A stretch of 64,000 bases of DNA from an uncultured Aquimarina sp. (lineage in GTDB: Bacteria; Bacteroidota; Bacteroidia; Flavobacteriales; Flavobacteriaceae), in contig CANMLW010000002.1 in the NCBI GenBank assembly GCA_947498705.1, positions 248,001 through 312,000 of the forward strand, in the 5' to 3' direction. Below are positions 1 through 7,560 of the stretch, piece by piece. The notes beneath the pieces were generated by a model that saw only the letters and a list, made by a program, of their open reading frames with translations, searched no databases and had not been told where the DNA came from. Each line of letters starts with the position of its first letter. The stretch's first letter is position 1. The translations under genes and the position numbers were made by a program.

Positions 1-713
1 GTTATTAATCTGCCTAATTCCTTATTTAACGGAAAACGTAACTTAAGACTTACATTGGTTTTGATTAGCAATAATATAAAAACAATAATTGCCATTAGCA
101 GTTGCGAAATCAGGCTTGCCCAGGCAGCCCCTGTAATTCCCATGGGAGATAGAATACCCTCAATACCATATACCAAAACATAATCTAAAATAATATTGGT
201 TACAGCCCCAATAATGGCTACCACCATTGGCCAGAATGTATTTTGTAGCCCTCTAAAAATGCCAAAAACAGCAAAAGTGAATAAGGTGAGCGGAAATCCC
301 CACACCCGAATATCATAATATTGTACACAATATTCTAGGATCAACCCAGAAGCATTGTAGAGTTTAAAAATTTCTTCAACAAAAAAAATGGTAGAAATCA
401 ATACCAGGATACTAAGACTTACATTAAAAAAAATTGCTTGTGCCGGCAGTGTTTCTACCTCTTCAATTTTACCAGCTCCCAGATATTGAGAGATAATAGC
501 CGATATGGCACTTCGGGTTTGGCCCAGAATCCAAATCAGTGCAGATAAAAAGGAGCCTACAATTCCGACGGCAGCCAGAGACTCAGTGCCATAGTTTGGT
601 ATATTACCAACGATTGCTGTATCTGTAATAGAAAGCAATGGTTCTGCGATACCGGCAATGATGGCCGGGATAGCAAGGCGATTTATATTTTTAAAACTTA
701 TGGCACTATTCAT
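1..713 (-). CDS. MATE family efflux transporter, N-terminal part (gene runs off the window)
   Basis: The reverse strand reads openly from an ATG at 713 to the window edge, giving about 237 residues of a hydrophobic protein that begins MNSAISFKNINRLAIPAIIA. It contains the segment ITDTAIVGNIPNYGTESLAA, typical of the first helices of MATE/DinF-type exporters, which expel cationic drugs or metabolites across the inner membrane using Na+ or H+ gradients. About half of a normal 440-residue protein is visible, with six or so membrane segments. The ATG overlaps the TGA of the upstream GNAT gene by four bases (ATGA), so the two are translationally coupled. Family assignment is secure; the substrate cannot be told. 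Confidence 0.85.
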   Translation of the reverse strand, partial: MNSAISFKNINRLAIPAIIAGIAEPLLSITDTAIVGNIPNYGTESLAAVGIVGSFLSALIWILGQTRSAISAIISQYLGAGKIEEVETLPAQAIFFNVSLSILVLISTIFFVEEIFKLYNASGLILEYCVQYYDIRVWGFPLTLFTFAVFGIFRGLQNTFWPMVVAIIGAVTNIILDYVLVYGIEGILSPMGITGAAWASLISQLLMAIIVFILLLIKTNVSLKLRFPLNKELGRLI

Positions 714-1210
714 AATACAAGTTCATAACAATAAAAAGGAGCATCACTTTGCTTAGGAAAATAGATATTCCCTAAACGTTGATACCCTCGTTTTTCGTAA
801 AACTGTTGGTTTTTTTGATTTTTACTAAACGTATCTAATCGCACAGATTGATACTGATGTTGTCGTGCATAAGTTTCTGCAAAATTCATCAGTTTTTTTG
901 CATACCCCATAGACCAGTAGTCTGGGTGTACGGCTACGCGGTGCACATATAGATTTTGTGTATTGCTGGTAAGCCATTTTATAGGAAGATATTCTTCGTC
1001 GATTACTTCGGTAAGTACTATTATTGCAATAATACTATCAGCTTCTTTTAGCATATACAGTTCTTGTAGTTCTATGTCTTTTATAAAACGTTCTCGCGTA
1101 GGATAGTGTTCATTCCACTGGTAAATACCATTAGCTATCATAGCTTTTGCACAAGCCTGTGTAAGATTGTGAATAGCATCCAGATCAGATAATTGTGCTT
1201 TTAGAATCAT
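710..1210 (-). CDS. GNAT family N-acetyltransferase
   Basis: A 166-residue protein with the GNAT acetyl-CoA fold. The central motif VHPDYWSMGYAKKLM corresponds to motif A, the pyrophosphate-binding Q/RxxGxG/A loop (here SMGYA), after the strand LYVHRVAV. The C-terminal part YEKRGYQRLG is the usual motif B end of small-molecule acetyltransferases. These enzymes move an acetyl group from acetyl-CoA to an amine on a metabolite, antibiotic or protein; the acceptor is not predictable. It is the first gene of a two-gene unit with the MATE exporter (four-base overlap). Pairing with an exporter could mean a shared detoxification role, which is inference only. Confidence 0.8.
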   Translation of the reverse strand: MILKAQLSDLDAIHNLTQACAKAMIANGIYQWNEHYPTRERFIKDIELQELYMLKEADSIIAIIVLTEVIDEEYLPIKWLTSNTQNLYVHRVAVHPDYWSMGYAKKLMNFAETYARQHQYQSVRLDTFSKNQKNQQFYEKRGYQRLGNIYFPKQSDAPFYCYELVL

Positions 1211-1395
1211 GTGTTTTTTGCAAGTGTCAAAAATACTAATTAATTGGTCCAGACGTTGGATTTATACAGTTAAAAATTGAAACCAGAACTTAAAATAAGT
1301 GGTAAAAAATGAAATGCGAATATTTCTGTCTAAATATTATTTTGTAAAAGTTCTAAAGTTGTAATTTTGCCCAGATATTATAGAATTAAAACCAG

Positions 1396-2196
1396 ATGAA
1401 GAATATATTGATTCCTTTAGGGTTATCAGAAAGTAAGGTGCGTACAGCAAGGCTACAATATGCTATAGATTTTGCAAAAGAACTGAATGCAAAAGTATAT
1501 GCTGTAGAAGTTTTTAAAGAATTACCAAGATCAGGAAGCCTTCCTTCGGTAAATCAAGCGTTAAAAGGAATCGCAGCTTCCTGGATCGAGGAAGAAATAA
1601 CCAAAGTAGATACAAAAGGAGTCGAAGTAATTCCATTGGTTTTTGAAGAAGAACTTCTAGAGGCTATCCCAAAATTTAATTTAAAACATTCGATAGATTT
1701 ACTGGTTTTGGGAGCAGAAGTACATGATATCAAAGAACCTTGTTTTTTGGGAGAAACTACAGGAGGATTGGTAAAAAAGACAGAAATCCCGGTGCTTATT
1801 ATTCCGCAGATGTATACGTTCAAACCTATTCATAAAATATTGATGGCTGTAAAATCTGGGACGGTAAAAAAGAAAAATTCATTGACCCCAATAAAAGAAA
1901 TTTTAAGTACTTTTGGATCCGAAGTAAAGTTGCTTCAGGTAAAAACGGCAGAACAGTTACCAGAAGATTCTGAGTTTACAAAGGATTTGGGAGAGATCGT
2001 TTCAACCTACAAATCAACAGATAATGCAACTTTGTTTCAAGGTGTTTTAGAACATCTTAATGAAAACTATCCGAATCTGTTATGTGTTTTTAGAAGAAAG
2101 CGTGGTTTTTTTGCCAAACTATGGGAAAAGAACACGGTGCTTAAAAAAGATTTTGATAGTAGAATTCCTTTATTAGTATTAAGAGGATCTGACTAA
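1396..2196 (+). CDS. Universal stress protein (UspA family), two-domain
   Basis: A 266-residue cytoplasmic protein. Residues 1-140 form a canonical Usp domain: it starts MKNILIPLGLSES and ends with the ATP-loop region LLVLGAEVHDIKEPCFLGET followed by TEIPVLIIP, matching the G-2x-G-9x-G(S/T) pattern loosely. Residues 145-266 look like a second, degenerate Usp domain (KILMAVKSG at its start, SRIPLLVLRG at its end) lacking a clear nucleotide loop. Tandem Usp proteins of this length are common in Flavobacteriaceae and are linked to survival under starvation or oxidative stress. It sits alone, directly upstream of tRNA-Ala and divergent from the GNAT gene. Confidence 0.85.
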   Translation: MKNILIPLGLSESKVRTARLQYAIDFAKELNAKVYAVEVFKELPRSGSLPSVNQALKGIAASWIEEEITKVDTKGVEVIPLVFEEELLEAIPKFNLKHSIDLLVLGAEVHDIKEPCFLGETTGGLVKKTEIPVLIIPQMYTFKPIHKILMAVKSGTVKKKNSLTPIKEILSTFGSEVKLLQVKTAEQLPEDSEFTKDLGEIVSTYKSTDNATLFQGVLEHLNENYPNLLCVFRRKRGFFAKLWEKNTVLKKDFDSRIPLLVLRGSD

Positions 2197-2205
2197 AAAA
2201 ATAAA

Positions 2206-2279
2206 GGGGATGTAGCTCAGTTGGCTAGAGCGCTTGACTGGCAGTCAAGAGGTCGTGGGTTCGAATCCCATCTTCTCCA
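2206..2279 (+). tRNA. tRNA-Ala (anticodon GGC)
   Basis: A cloverleaf can be drawn by eye. The acceptor arm GGGGATG (2206-2212) pairs with CTTCTCC (2272-2278) with one G-T pair and one T-T mismatch. There is a D arm with AGTTGGCTA, an anticodon stem CTTGA/TCAAG closing the loop CTGGCAG (anticodon GGC, alanine), and a T arm GTGGG-TTCGAAT-CCCAT. The 3' CCA is not encoded (discriminator A then CAC). It lies ten bases after the Usp stop codon and is followed by a terminator hairpin. Its 3' end borders a patch of decayed accessory genes, making it a plausible integration site. Confidence 0.95.
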
Positions 2280-2290
2280 CACTACTAACC

Positions 2291-2327
2291 AAAAGAGTTA
2301 TGAATTTATTTTTCATAACTCTTTTTT
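2291..2327 (+). terminator. Rho-independent terminator after tRNA-Ala
   Basis: AAAAGAGTTATGAA pairs with TTCATAACTCTTTT around a short AT loop and runs into a T tract, directly after the tRNA. Read on the other strand it also ends the peptide gene at 2331-2543, so it may work in both directions. Confidence 0.8.
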
Positions 2328-2330
2328 ATT

Positions 2331-2543
2331 TTACTTAGGGATACATCTCCAATATCTCTTAGAATCCAATGGGCAAATTGAAACTTTTTTACAAATAAGA
2401 TTAGTAGCTCCCGGGCATAACATACGATAAGAACTGCATTCATTTGGACAAGCAGAGTTGGTAATACCTTGCCCGTTCACAGACTTTTTTTCTAATGCGG
2501 TCAATGCTCTAAATTGGCTTCTTAATTGATTTAGTTTTCTCAT
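2331..2543 (-). CDS. Small Cys-rich peptide with double-glycine-like leader (candidate RiPP or bacteriocin precursor)
   Basis: A 70-residue peptide. Residues 1-26 (MRKLNQLRSQFRALTALEKK then SVNGQG) resemble the leaders of Bacteroidota secreted peptides, which begin MKKL, carry a conserved Leu/Lys helix and end L-x-K-x-(I/V)-N-G-G; here the last residues are NGQG rather than NGG. The rest has six cysteines (C32, C36, C43, C51, C57, C67), aromatic residues and no membrane segment, as expected for an exported disulfide-bonded or modified core. A truncated ABC transporter of the type that cleaves and exports such peptides lies 1.6 kb away on the same strand. No modification enzyme is visible. The leader is seen in the sequence; the role is inference. 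Confidence 0.55.
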   Translation of the reverse strand: MRKLNQLRSQFRALTALEKKSVNGQGITNSACPNECSSYRMLCPGATNLICKKVSICPLDSKRYWRCIPK

Positions 2544-2605
2544 GGTATCTAGGTTTTAATTTTATCGTTTTATTGAGTTTTAATTTAACAAAATTATTAA
2601 TAGAT

Positions 2606-2872
2606 CTATTCAAATATTTCTAATTGTTTCAATTGAGCAATCACGTTATCATTAGAACATAACTCTATCAATTCTAAATTTAACTTTTTGGTGTATTCAA
2701 ATGATGCTAATCCATTTTTGGAGAGTTCTAAATCTGTTACAATTTCTCCAATCTTCAAAATTATATCTTGATTTTTAAGGGTTTTCTCTTCAGGAGTTCC
2801 AATGCGTTGAAGGTGGTCTACATCACCTTCAACACGTTTGTATAACTCTATATGATATTTGGTAATAACCAT
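2606..2872 (-). CDS. Small hypothetical protein
   Basis: An 88-residue, mostly helical, charged protein (MVITKYHIELYKRVEGDVDH at the start, LIELCSNDNVIAQLKQLEIF near the end), with no signal peptide or membrane segment. I do not recognise the family. It lies in the decayed patch between the Cys-rich peptide and a broken gene and reads intact. Size and position would suit a small accessory or immunity-type protein, but nothing in the sequence proves that. Confidence 0.45.
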   Translation of the reverse strand: MVITKYHIELYKRVEGDVDHLQRIGTPEEKTLKNQDIILKIGEIVTDLELSKNGLASFEYTKKLNLELIELCSNDNVIAQLKQLEIFE

Positions 2873-2942
2873 AGTCTATTTGAAATTTTAAGGTAACAGT
2901 TCCCTGTTATTTTTCCTCTTTTTATCTTCTTCAGAAAAGTCA

Positions 2943-3182
2943 TTATGAATTGAACCATCTGAAATCAACATCTTTTCTTGCAGCCCCATCTTTTTTGGGT
3001 GCATTAATATAATTGTTATATGTATTTTCTACCCTTTCGTTTAACGAATCATAAGGGTAAATGTAGTAATCACATTTTTCGTTTTCCAAAACATTCACCA
3101 ATATTACAAACAGGTTTGGATTATTTTTACGAATGGTAATTCCTTTGCTTAATCTTCATCCTTGTTTGTTCGCTTTTGACAT
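2943..3182 (-). pseudogene. Remnant of a hypothetical protein gene (internal stop, probable internal deletion)
   Basis: On the reverse strand the frame starts MSKANKQG at 3182, hits TGA, then continues in the same frame as GITIRKNNPNLFVILVNVLE followed by NEKCDYYIYPYDSLNERVEN and ends KDVDFRWFNS before TAA at 2943. The second part has the composition and block structure of a conserved protein C-terminus. The start resembles PD-(D/E)xK-like proteins that begin with a short basic stretch and KQGD. The likely history is loss of the middle of the gene, but the family is not certain. The frame is broken, so no full product is expected. Confidence 0.6.
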
Positions 3183-3343
3183 TGTCTTTACTTGGACTGC
3201 TATTATTTTATTGAACTTTTAAATATTTGTGGTGATATGGATAAAACTGTTACTCTCCTTATTATTATCTATAAACTTAGTCTATAACCGCTTACTGAAT
3301 TATTTTTAAAGTTATCGTTTATTAATCCAATTATGTATGCTTG

Positions 3344-3646
3344 TTATTTCCAATCACCAATTGATCCATTGCTTCTTTGGCATCGTCTTAAACATTCTGT
3401 AAAGTCTCTTCTTTCCTCAGGACTTATTGGAAAACTCATTATACCACGACATTCTCTAGCACATTTATTAAGTACGAAAATTATACTGTCTTGCCCTTTG
3501 CTAATAGTTTCTACAAGTCTTTTGTTGATAAAAGGTTTTTCAATTTCTTCCTTAAGTTTTTGGTTTAAAAAATAATTTTTCTGACCATAGTAAGCTGCAG
3601 TCAATATTGATAATGCTAAAGCTGTTCCTAATAATTTATTTTTCAT
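3344..3646 (-). CDS. Small secreted or membrane-anchored protein with twin CX3C motif
   Basis: A 100-residue protein with an N-terminal hydrophobic segment (residues 4-20, LLGTALALSILTAAYY) that could be a signal peptide or anchor. After a charged helix it carries two CX3C pairs, C62-x3-C66 and C85-x3-C89, separated by 18 residues. Twin CX3C pairs usually cross-link two antiparallel helices, as in alpha-hairpinins and small Tim chaperones, so a disulfide-stapled helical hairpin outside the cytoplasm is predicted. I do not recognise a bacterial family. It is intact despite its decayed neighbours. Confidence 0.5.
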   Translation of the reverse strand: MKNKLLGTALALSILTAAYYGQKNYFLNQKLKEEIEKPFINKRLVETISKGQDSIIFVLNKCARECRGIMSFPISPEERRDFTECLRRCQRSNGSIGDWK

Positions 3647-3691
3647 TATTTAATGATTTTATTTTATCAATTACTTTTTTCAAACTAAAAT

Positions 3692-3735
3692 AAACCACCC
3701 CATACCCGAAGAAATCTTCAGATATGGGGTGGTTT
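3692..3735 (-). terminator. Strong hairpin, probable terminator
   Basis: A perfect 13-bp stem, AAACCACCCCATA (3692-3704) with TATGGGGTGGTTT (3723-3735), with a smaller GAAGA/TCTTC hairpin inside the loop. On the reverse strand it is followed by TTTATTTTAG, so it probably ended the transcript carrying the now broken genes at 3890-5213. Confidence 0.6.
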
Positions 3736-3889
3736 GTAAGTTTAACAGATTTTAAAGTTACCAATAAAACATTATCATTTGAAAATCAGATAGTTAAAAA
3801 TTTATTAAAACTAATATTTCCCTAAAACAACTGGATTGTCTTAAAGGTTAAGAAACGATGAAATAACCATCTTGCCATATCCAATATTT

Positions 3890-4107
3890 TTATAACGATA
3901 TGATTTGTTCTTTTTCAACATATAAAGAAACCGATTTACCAGAAATATTATATTTAACCTCGGTTGTCCTCATATCTATTTTTAGTAATAACCGTTATAA
4001 TTATTCTTAATAATGTCATTAGCTTTTACTACTTTAATATTGATTCTAGTATCAAAGAGTGGAACGGTTCCTCTGCGTATGGTTTTTTTGAGTAATAAGT
4101 TGGTTTG
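3890..4107 (-). pseudogene. Frameshifted coding remnant
   Basis: On the reverse strand one frame gives RRGTVPLFDTRINIKVVKAN then DIIKNNYNGYY and stops. A second frame takes over without a gap, giving KIDMRTTEVKYNISGKSVSL and ending YVEKEQIISL before TAA at 3890. The two read as one beta-strand-rich piece of about 70 residues interrupted by a frameshift. Its place after an export ATPase would fit an HlyD-type adaptor, but I see no diagnostic motif. Low confidence that it was a gene. Confidence 0.3.
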
Positions 4108-4137
4108 TTAACTCAAGTTTTGATATTGTGATTGTTG

Positions 4138-5213
4138 TCACACCAAACTTTGATTATTCCATAGATTATAATAAGTGCCTTGATGGGTTAGAAGCTGTTG
4201 ATGATTACCTTGTTCTACAATTTTTCCTTCTTGCATTACTAGAATATTATCTGCATTGGCGATGGTACTTAGTCGATGGGCAATAACAATAATGGTCTTA
4301 CCTCGCTTTTTAAAGTTATCAATGGCCTTTTTTATAGTATTTTCTGAGGTAGTATCTAGGGCAGATGTCGCTTCGTCCATCAATAATATTTCAGGGTCTT
4401 TATATAAGGCTCTTGCAATGGCAATTCGTTGTCGTTGTCCACCAGATAGGGATGCTCCGTTTTCTCCAATTTGGGTCTCAAAACCATAAGGTAGTTTTTC
4501 TACAAAGGCAGTAATCCCCAATTCGTCTGCCAAATCTAATACACGTTGCATGTCTGGAAAAGAATCTCCCAAGGCAATATTTTCTATGACCGTACCCGAA
4601 AATAGATTGAGTTGTTGGGGGATCACTCCCACATGTTTTCGTAATGCATGTTTCTCTAGATGTTTACTGTCATATTTGCCAAAAAACAATTTACCTTCAT
4701 TAATCGGGTACAATCCTTGTAACAACGAGATCAAGGTGGTTTTACCACTACCACTTTCTCCTACAATGGCAGTTGTTTGGTTTTTCTTGATGACCAGATC
4801 CAGATTTTCAAACACCCATGCACGGGTACCATATCTAAACGAAATATTTTCGAAAGTAATATCACCCAAATTTTCTTTGTTTAAGGCTAGTTGGTTAGAT
4901 GTTTTTTCTAACTCCAAATCCATTATTTCGAATAATCTATCGGCAGCAATTAGTGCATTCTGAATTGTTTTATTCATTCCAATAAGTGACGATATAGGAC
5001 TGTTAAAATACCCAATTAGTGCATAAAAAGAGAATAATTCTCCGGTAGTAATCTCTCCGTCTAACACATAATTGGCCCCTAGCCATAAGAGAATCACGAT
5101 AAAGATAGATGCCAAAAAACTAGTAGAAGTTCCTGCAAAAATACTATTCATAGCAGATTTATAGCCGGTAAACAGTAGTTTTACAAATCGGGTAAGATCG
5201 TAAATGCCTATAA
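4138..5213 (-). pseudogene. Truncated ABC transporter, probably peptidase-containing peptide exporter type (C-terminal half)
   Basis: The last ~355 residues are a good match to the end of a peptide-exporting ABC transporter: the final membrane helices (SFLASIFIVILLWLGANYVL), the linker NALIAADRLFEIMDLE, then a full ATPase domain with Walker A GESGSGKT, signature LSGGQRQR, Walker B ILLMDEATSALD and H-loop IAHRLSTI. Exporters of this type in Bacteroidota are about 700 residues with an N-terminal C39 peptidase and six helices. Here the first half is gone: upstream of about 5213 the frame only reads antisense through the serine hydrolase start. A nearby in-frame ATG could yield a half protein, but it would lack the peptidase and most of the membrane domain. 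Confidence 0.75.
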
Positions 5214-5284
5214 TGCATTGCTGATGGCAGAAAAGATGGTAAAGAAGCAGAAGTAAAGGTGTATAATAATCAACTATAAATACT

Positions 5285-6424
5285 ATGAAGAGTTCTAATT
5301 TATTTTTAATGATTTGCTGTATCCTTTTAGTGAGTTCTTGTAAAAAAGAACCGAAGAAATTAACAGCTTTACAAATCAAACTAGATTCGCTTTATACCAA
5401 AGAGTTTCCTAACCCAGAAGAACCTGGGGGTTCTGTATTGATTAAGAAAGGAGATAAGACCTTGTTTCTAAAAAATTATGGAGTAGCAGATATAGAAACC
5501 CAAGAAAAGATTACAGAAAATACGTTATTTAATACAGCATCGATTTCTAAAACATTTGTAGCTAATGCTATCTTAATACTACAGCAGCAAGGTAAATTAT
5601 CTATTGATGATGCTATTGCAAAATATTTTAATGATTTTAAACATCCAGAGATTGCTAATAAGATAACAATCAAACATTGGTTATCTCATACTTCTGGTAT
5701 TCCCGATGCCAGAAAGGTAGTAGAAAACAGAGAGTTTTATCTTACGGCAAAGGATACTCAGAATTTTGAACCTTTAAAACATGTAGATAGTCTTTATTTT
5801 GAACCTGGACAGTATTTTACATACTCTAACCCATCATATAATGGTTTGGCTTTGATCATTGATCAAATCACAGGTGCTCCCTGGCAAGAATTTATCTATA
5901 ACAATATATACGAACCATCAGGAATGATACATAGTACCATAGCCGATGGGGCTCATCCTACACAAGGAGTTTCACATGGTTATATATACAAAGATGGTAA
6001 GTACCACCAACAGGATTATGGAGAAGAACCCACCTTTGCAGCATCTGGTAACAGTGGGATTTGGAGCTCTGTACTAGAATTGGCAAAATATGAAGAAGCC
6101 ATACAAAACCATGTATTTCTTAATGAAAAATTGACTAAAGAATCCAGAACCCCATGGAAACCTGCTAACTGGAAGAGTAAGTATACTCCATTTGTGGGTT
6201 ATAGTTGGTTTATAGCAAAAGAAAGGTTTTTTGCCGAACCTAATCCATACGGAGTTTCATTTGTTTATCATACAGGTTCTAATGCCGGTTTTAATTCTTT
6301 TCATATACGTATTCCAGAAAAGGATCTATTGATTATAGGATTGTTTAATCAACCTTTAAAGGAATATAAACAGTTCGTGTTTAAAACAATGGATATAATA
6401 CATGATGAAAATTGGGGGGAATAG
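5285..6424 (+). CDS. Serine hydrolase (class C beta-lactamase/esterase family), lipoprotein
   Basis: A 379-residue protein with a lipoprotein signal ending LLVSSC (Cys19), so it is probably membrane-anchored on the periplasmic side or outside. It carries the SxxK nucleophile motif S86-I-S-K89 in NTASISKTF, a YSN motif in FTYSNPSYNG, and HTG in YHTGSNAGF, the three active-site elements of the AmpC/EstB/DD-peptidase family. Such enzymes hydrolyse esters, D-amino-acid peptides or beta-lactams; the substrate is unknown. Its start codon lies about 70 bases past the breakpoint that cut the neighbouring ABC transporter, so its original promoter region may be altered. The reading frame is complete. 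Confidence 0.85.
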   Translation: MKSSNLFLMICCILLVSSCKKEPKKLTALQIKLDSLYTKEFPNPEEPGGSVLIKKGDKTLFLKNYGVADIETQEKITENTLFNTASISKTFVANAILILQQQGKLSIDDAIAKYFNDFKHPEIANKITIKHWLSHTSGIPDARKVVENREFYLTAKDTQNFEPLKHVDSLYFEPGQYFTYSNPSYNGLALIIDQITGAPWQEFIYNNIYEPSGMIHSTIADGAHPTQGVSHGYIYKDGKYHQQDYGEEPTFAASGNSGIWSSVLELAKYEEAIQNHVFLNEKLTKESRTPWKPANWKSKYTPFVGYSWFIAKERFFAEPNPYGVSFVYHTGSNAGFNSFHIRIPEKDLLIIGLFNQPLKEYKQFVFKTMDIIHDENWGE

Positions 6425-6478
6425 CAAATCGATAGACGTGTTACGCTTTCAACAAATATGAAGTTTGATAAAATTAAC

Positions 6479-6598
6479 TCAACCCCAAACCTGATCCGCA
6501 GCATCATCTAAAACTTCTTGATCAAAACTACTTAGATATACCTCTGTAGTATAATAACTACGATGGCCAAGTATATGTTTAACATAAAATCTATTCAT
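6479..6598 (-). pseudogene. C-terminal remnant of a tyrosine recombinase (phage-type integrase)
   Basis: A 39-codon reverse frame reads KHILGHRSYYTTEVYLSSFD then QEVLDDAADQVWG and stops. LGHRS-x-x-TTE-x-Y is the conserved end of tyrosine recombinases: the His of the LGH box and the catalytic Tyr (in VYL) are both recognisable. Nothing upstream encodes the rest of the enzyme. It is too short for function and marks an old integrated element whose body has been lost. It sits at the far end, from tRNA-Ala, of the decayed patch. Confidence 0.75.
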
Positions 6599-6657
6599 AC
6601 ACTACTTATTTTGTGTCATAAGTTTTATTTTTACTGAAACTAATAAAATTAAAACGC

Positions 6658-7422
6658 GTGAAAATTGCCTCCTATAACGTAAACGGAATCAGAGCTGCTC
6701 TTAATAAAGGTTTTATCGAATGGTTACAACAAGCCGATCCCGATGTAATCTGTCTTCAAGAAATTAAAGCCAATAAAGAACAACTAGACCTTGATGTATT
6801 TGCAGAAGCAGGATACCCATACAATTATTGGTACAGTGCACAGAAAAAAGGATATAGTGGGGTGGCCATTTTATCCAAAACAGAACCCGATCATATCGAG
6901 TATGGTACCGGGATCGATTATATGGATTTTGAAGGACGTAACCTGCGTGCCGATTTTAACGGAGTATCGGTCATGAGTCTTTACCTACCTAGCGGAACCA
7001 ATACCGATCGTTTGGAACATAAGCTTAAGTACATGGCAGATTTTCAAGGATATATTAATGAACTAAAAAAAGATCATCCAAACCTTGTTATTTTAGGAGA
7101 TTATAATATTTGTCATACAGCAATAGATATTCATGATCCGGTACGTAATAAAAATGTATCTGGGTTTTTACCAGTAGAACGAGAATGGATTGGTAACTTT
7201 ATCGATAGCGGATTTATCGATTCGTTTCGACATTTTAATACAGAACCACACCAATACTCATGGTGGAGCTATAGAGCTAATGCCAGAAATAATAATAAAG
7301 GATGGCGTTTGGATTATGGTATGGTGGCACAACCTTTAGAAGATAAGTTAAAAAGAGCCGTGATCTTATCTGAAGCCAAGCATAGTGATCATTGCCCTAT
7401 TGTAGTAGAATTAGCATTATAA
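6658..7422 (+). CDS. xth: Exodeoxyribonuclease III
   Basis: A 254-residue enzyme of the ExoIII/APE1 family, the usual length. All family blocks are visible: MKIASYNVNGIRAAL, the metal-binding Glu in CLQEIKAN, YSGVAILSK, the catalytic core ILGDYNICH (Asp and Asn), the SWWSYRANARNNNKGWRLDY block, and the terminal SDHCPI (Asp-His). It removes 3' blocking groups and cuts at abasic sites in base excision repair, and degrades one strand of duplex DNA 3' to 5'. The start is GTG, chosen because the conserved MKIASYN begins exactly there. It is a stand-alone gene following the integrase remnant. Confidence 0.95.
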   Translation: MKIASYNVNGIRAALNKGFIEWLQQADPDVICLQEIKANKEQLDLDVFAEAGYPYNYWYSAQKKGYSGVAILSKTEPDHIEYGTGIDYMDFEGRNLRADFNGVSVMSLYLPSGTNTDRLEHKLKYMADFQGYINELKKDHPNLVILGDYNICHTAIDIHDPVRNKNVSGFLPVEREWIGNFIDSGFIDSFRHFNTEPHQYSWWSYRANARNNNKGWRLDYGMVAQPLEDKLKRAVILSEAKHSDHCPIVVELAL

Positions 7423-7427
7423 ATTAA

Positions 7428-7547
7428 GCCCGAAGCTTGAAGACGGAAGTTACAAGACAGAAACTTCAGTCATCTGACTTCGGACCTCCGACTTCTGTCC
7501 AAAAAAAAATAAAAAAACCTCGGACACCCGACCTCGGACTTCAAACC
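7428..7547 (+). repeat. Degenerate 7-bp (heptad) tandem repeat tract
   Basis: The sequence keeps a strict 7-base phase: GCCCGAA GCTTGAA, GACGGAA GTTACAA, GACAGAA, then the complementary type ACTTCGG ACCTCCG ACTTCTG, and after an A-rich gap CCTCGGA CACCCGA CCTCGGA. The left half is GAAG-type and the right half CTTC-type, so the tract can fold back on itself. It lies between xth and the OmpA-like gene. Confidence 0.7.
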
Positions 7548-7560
7548 AAAAAAACACACA

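Noticed and set aside
2221..2430. Open frame over tRNA-Ala and its terminator
   Set aside because: It reads through the tRNA cloverleaf and a terminator hairpin; no protein-like pattern.
5214..5379. N-terminal part of the long open frame of the ABC transporter remnant
   Set aside because: This part is antisense to the serine hydrolase start and lacks transporter features, so it is not the true N-terminus.
6425..6657. Direct repeat of the tRNA-Ala 3' end as an attachment site
   Set aside because: I searched by eye for GTTCGAATCCCAT-like words and found none near the integrase remnant.
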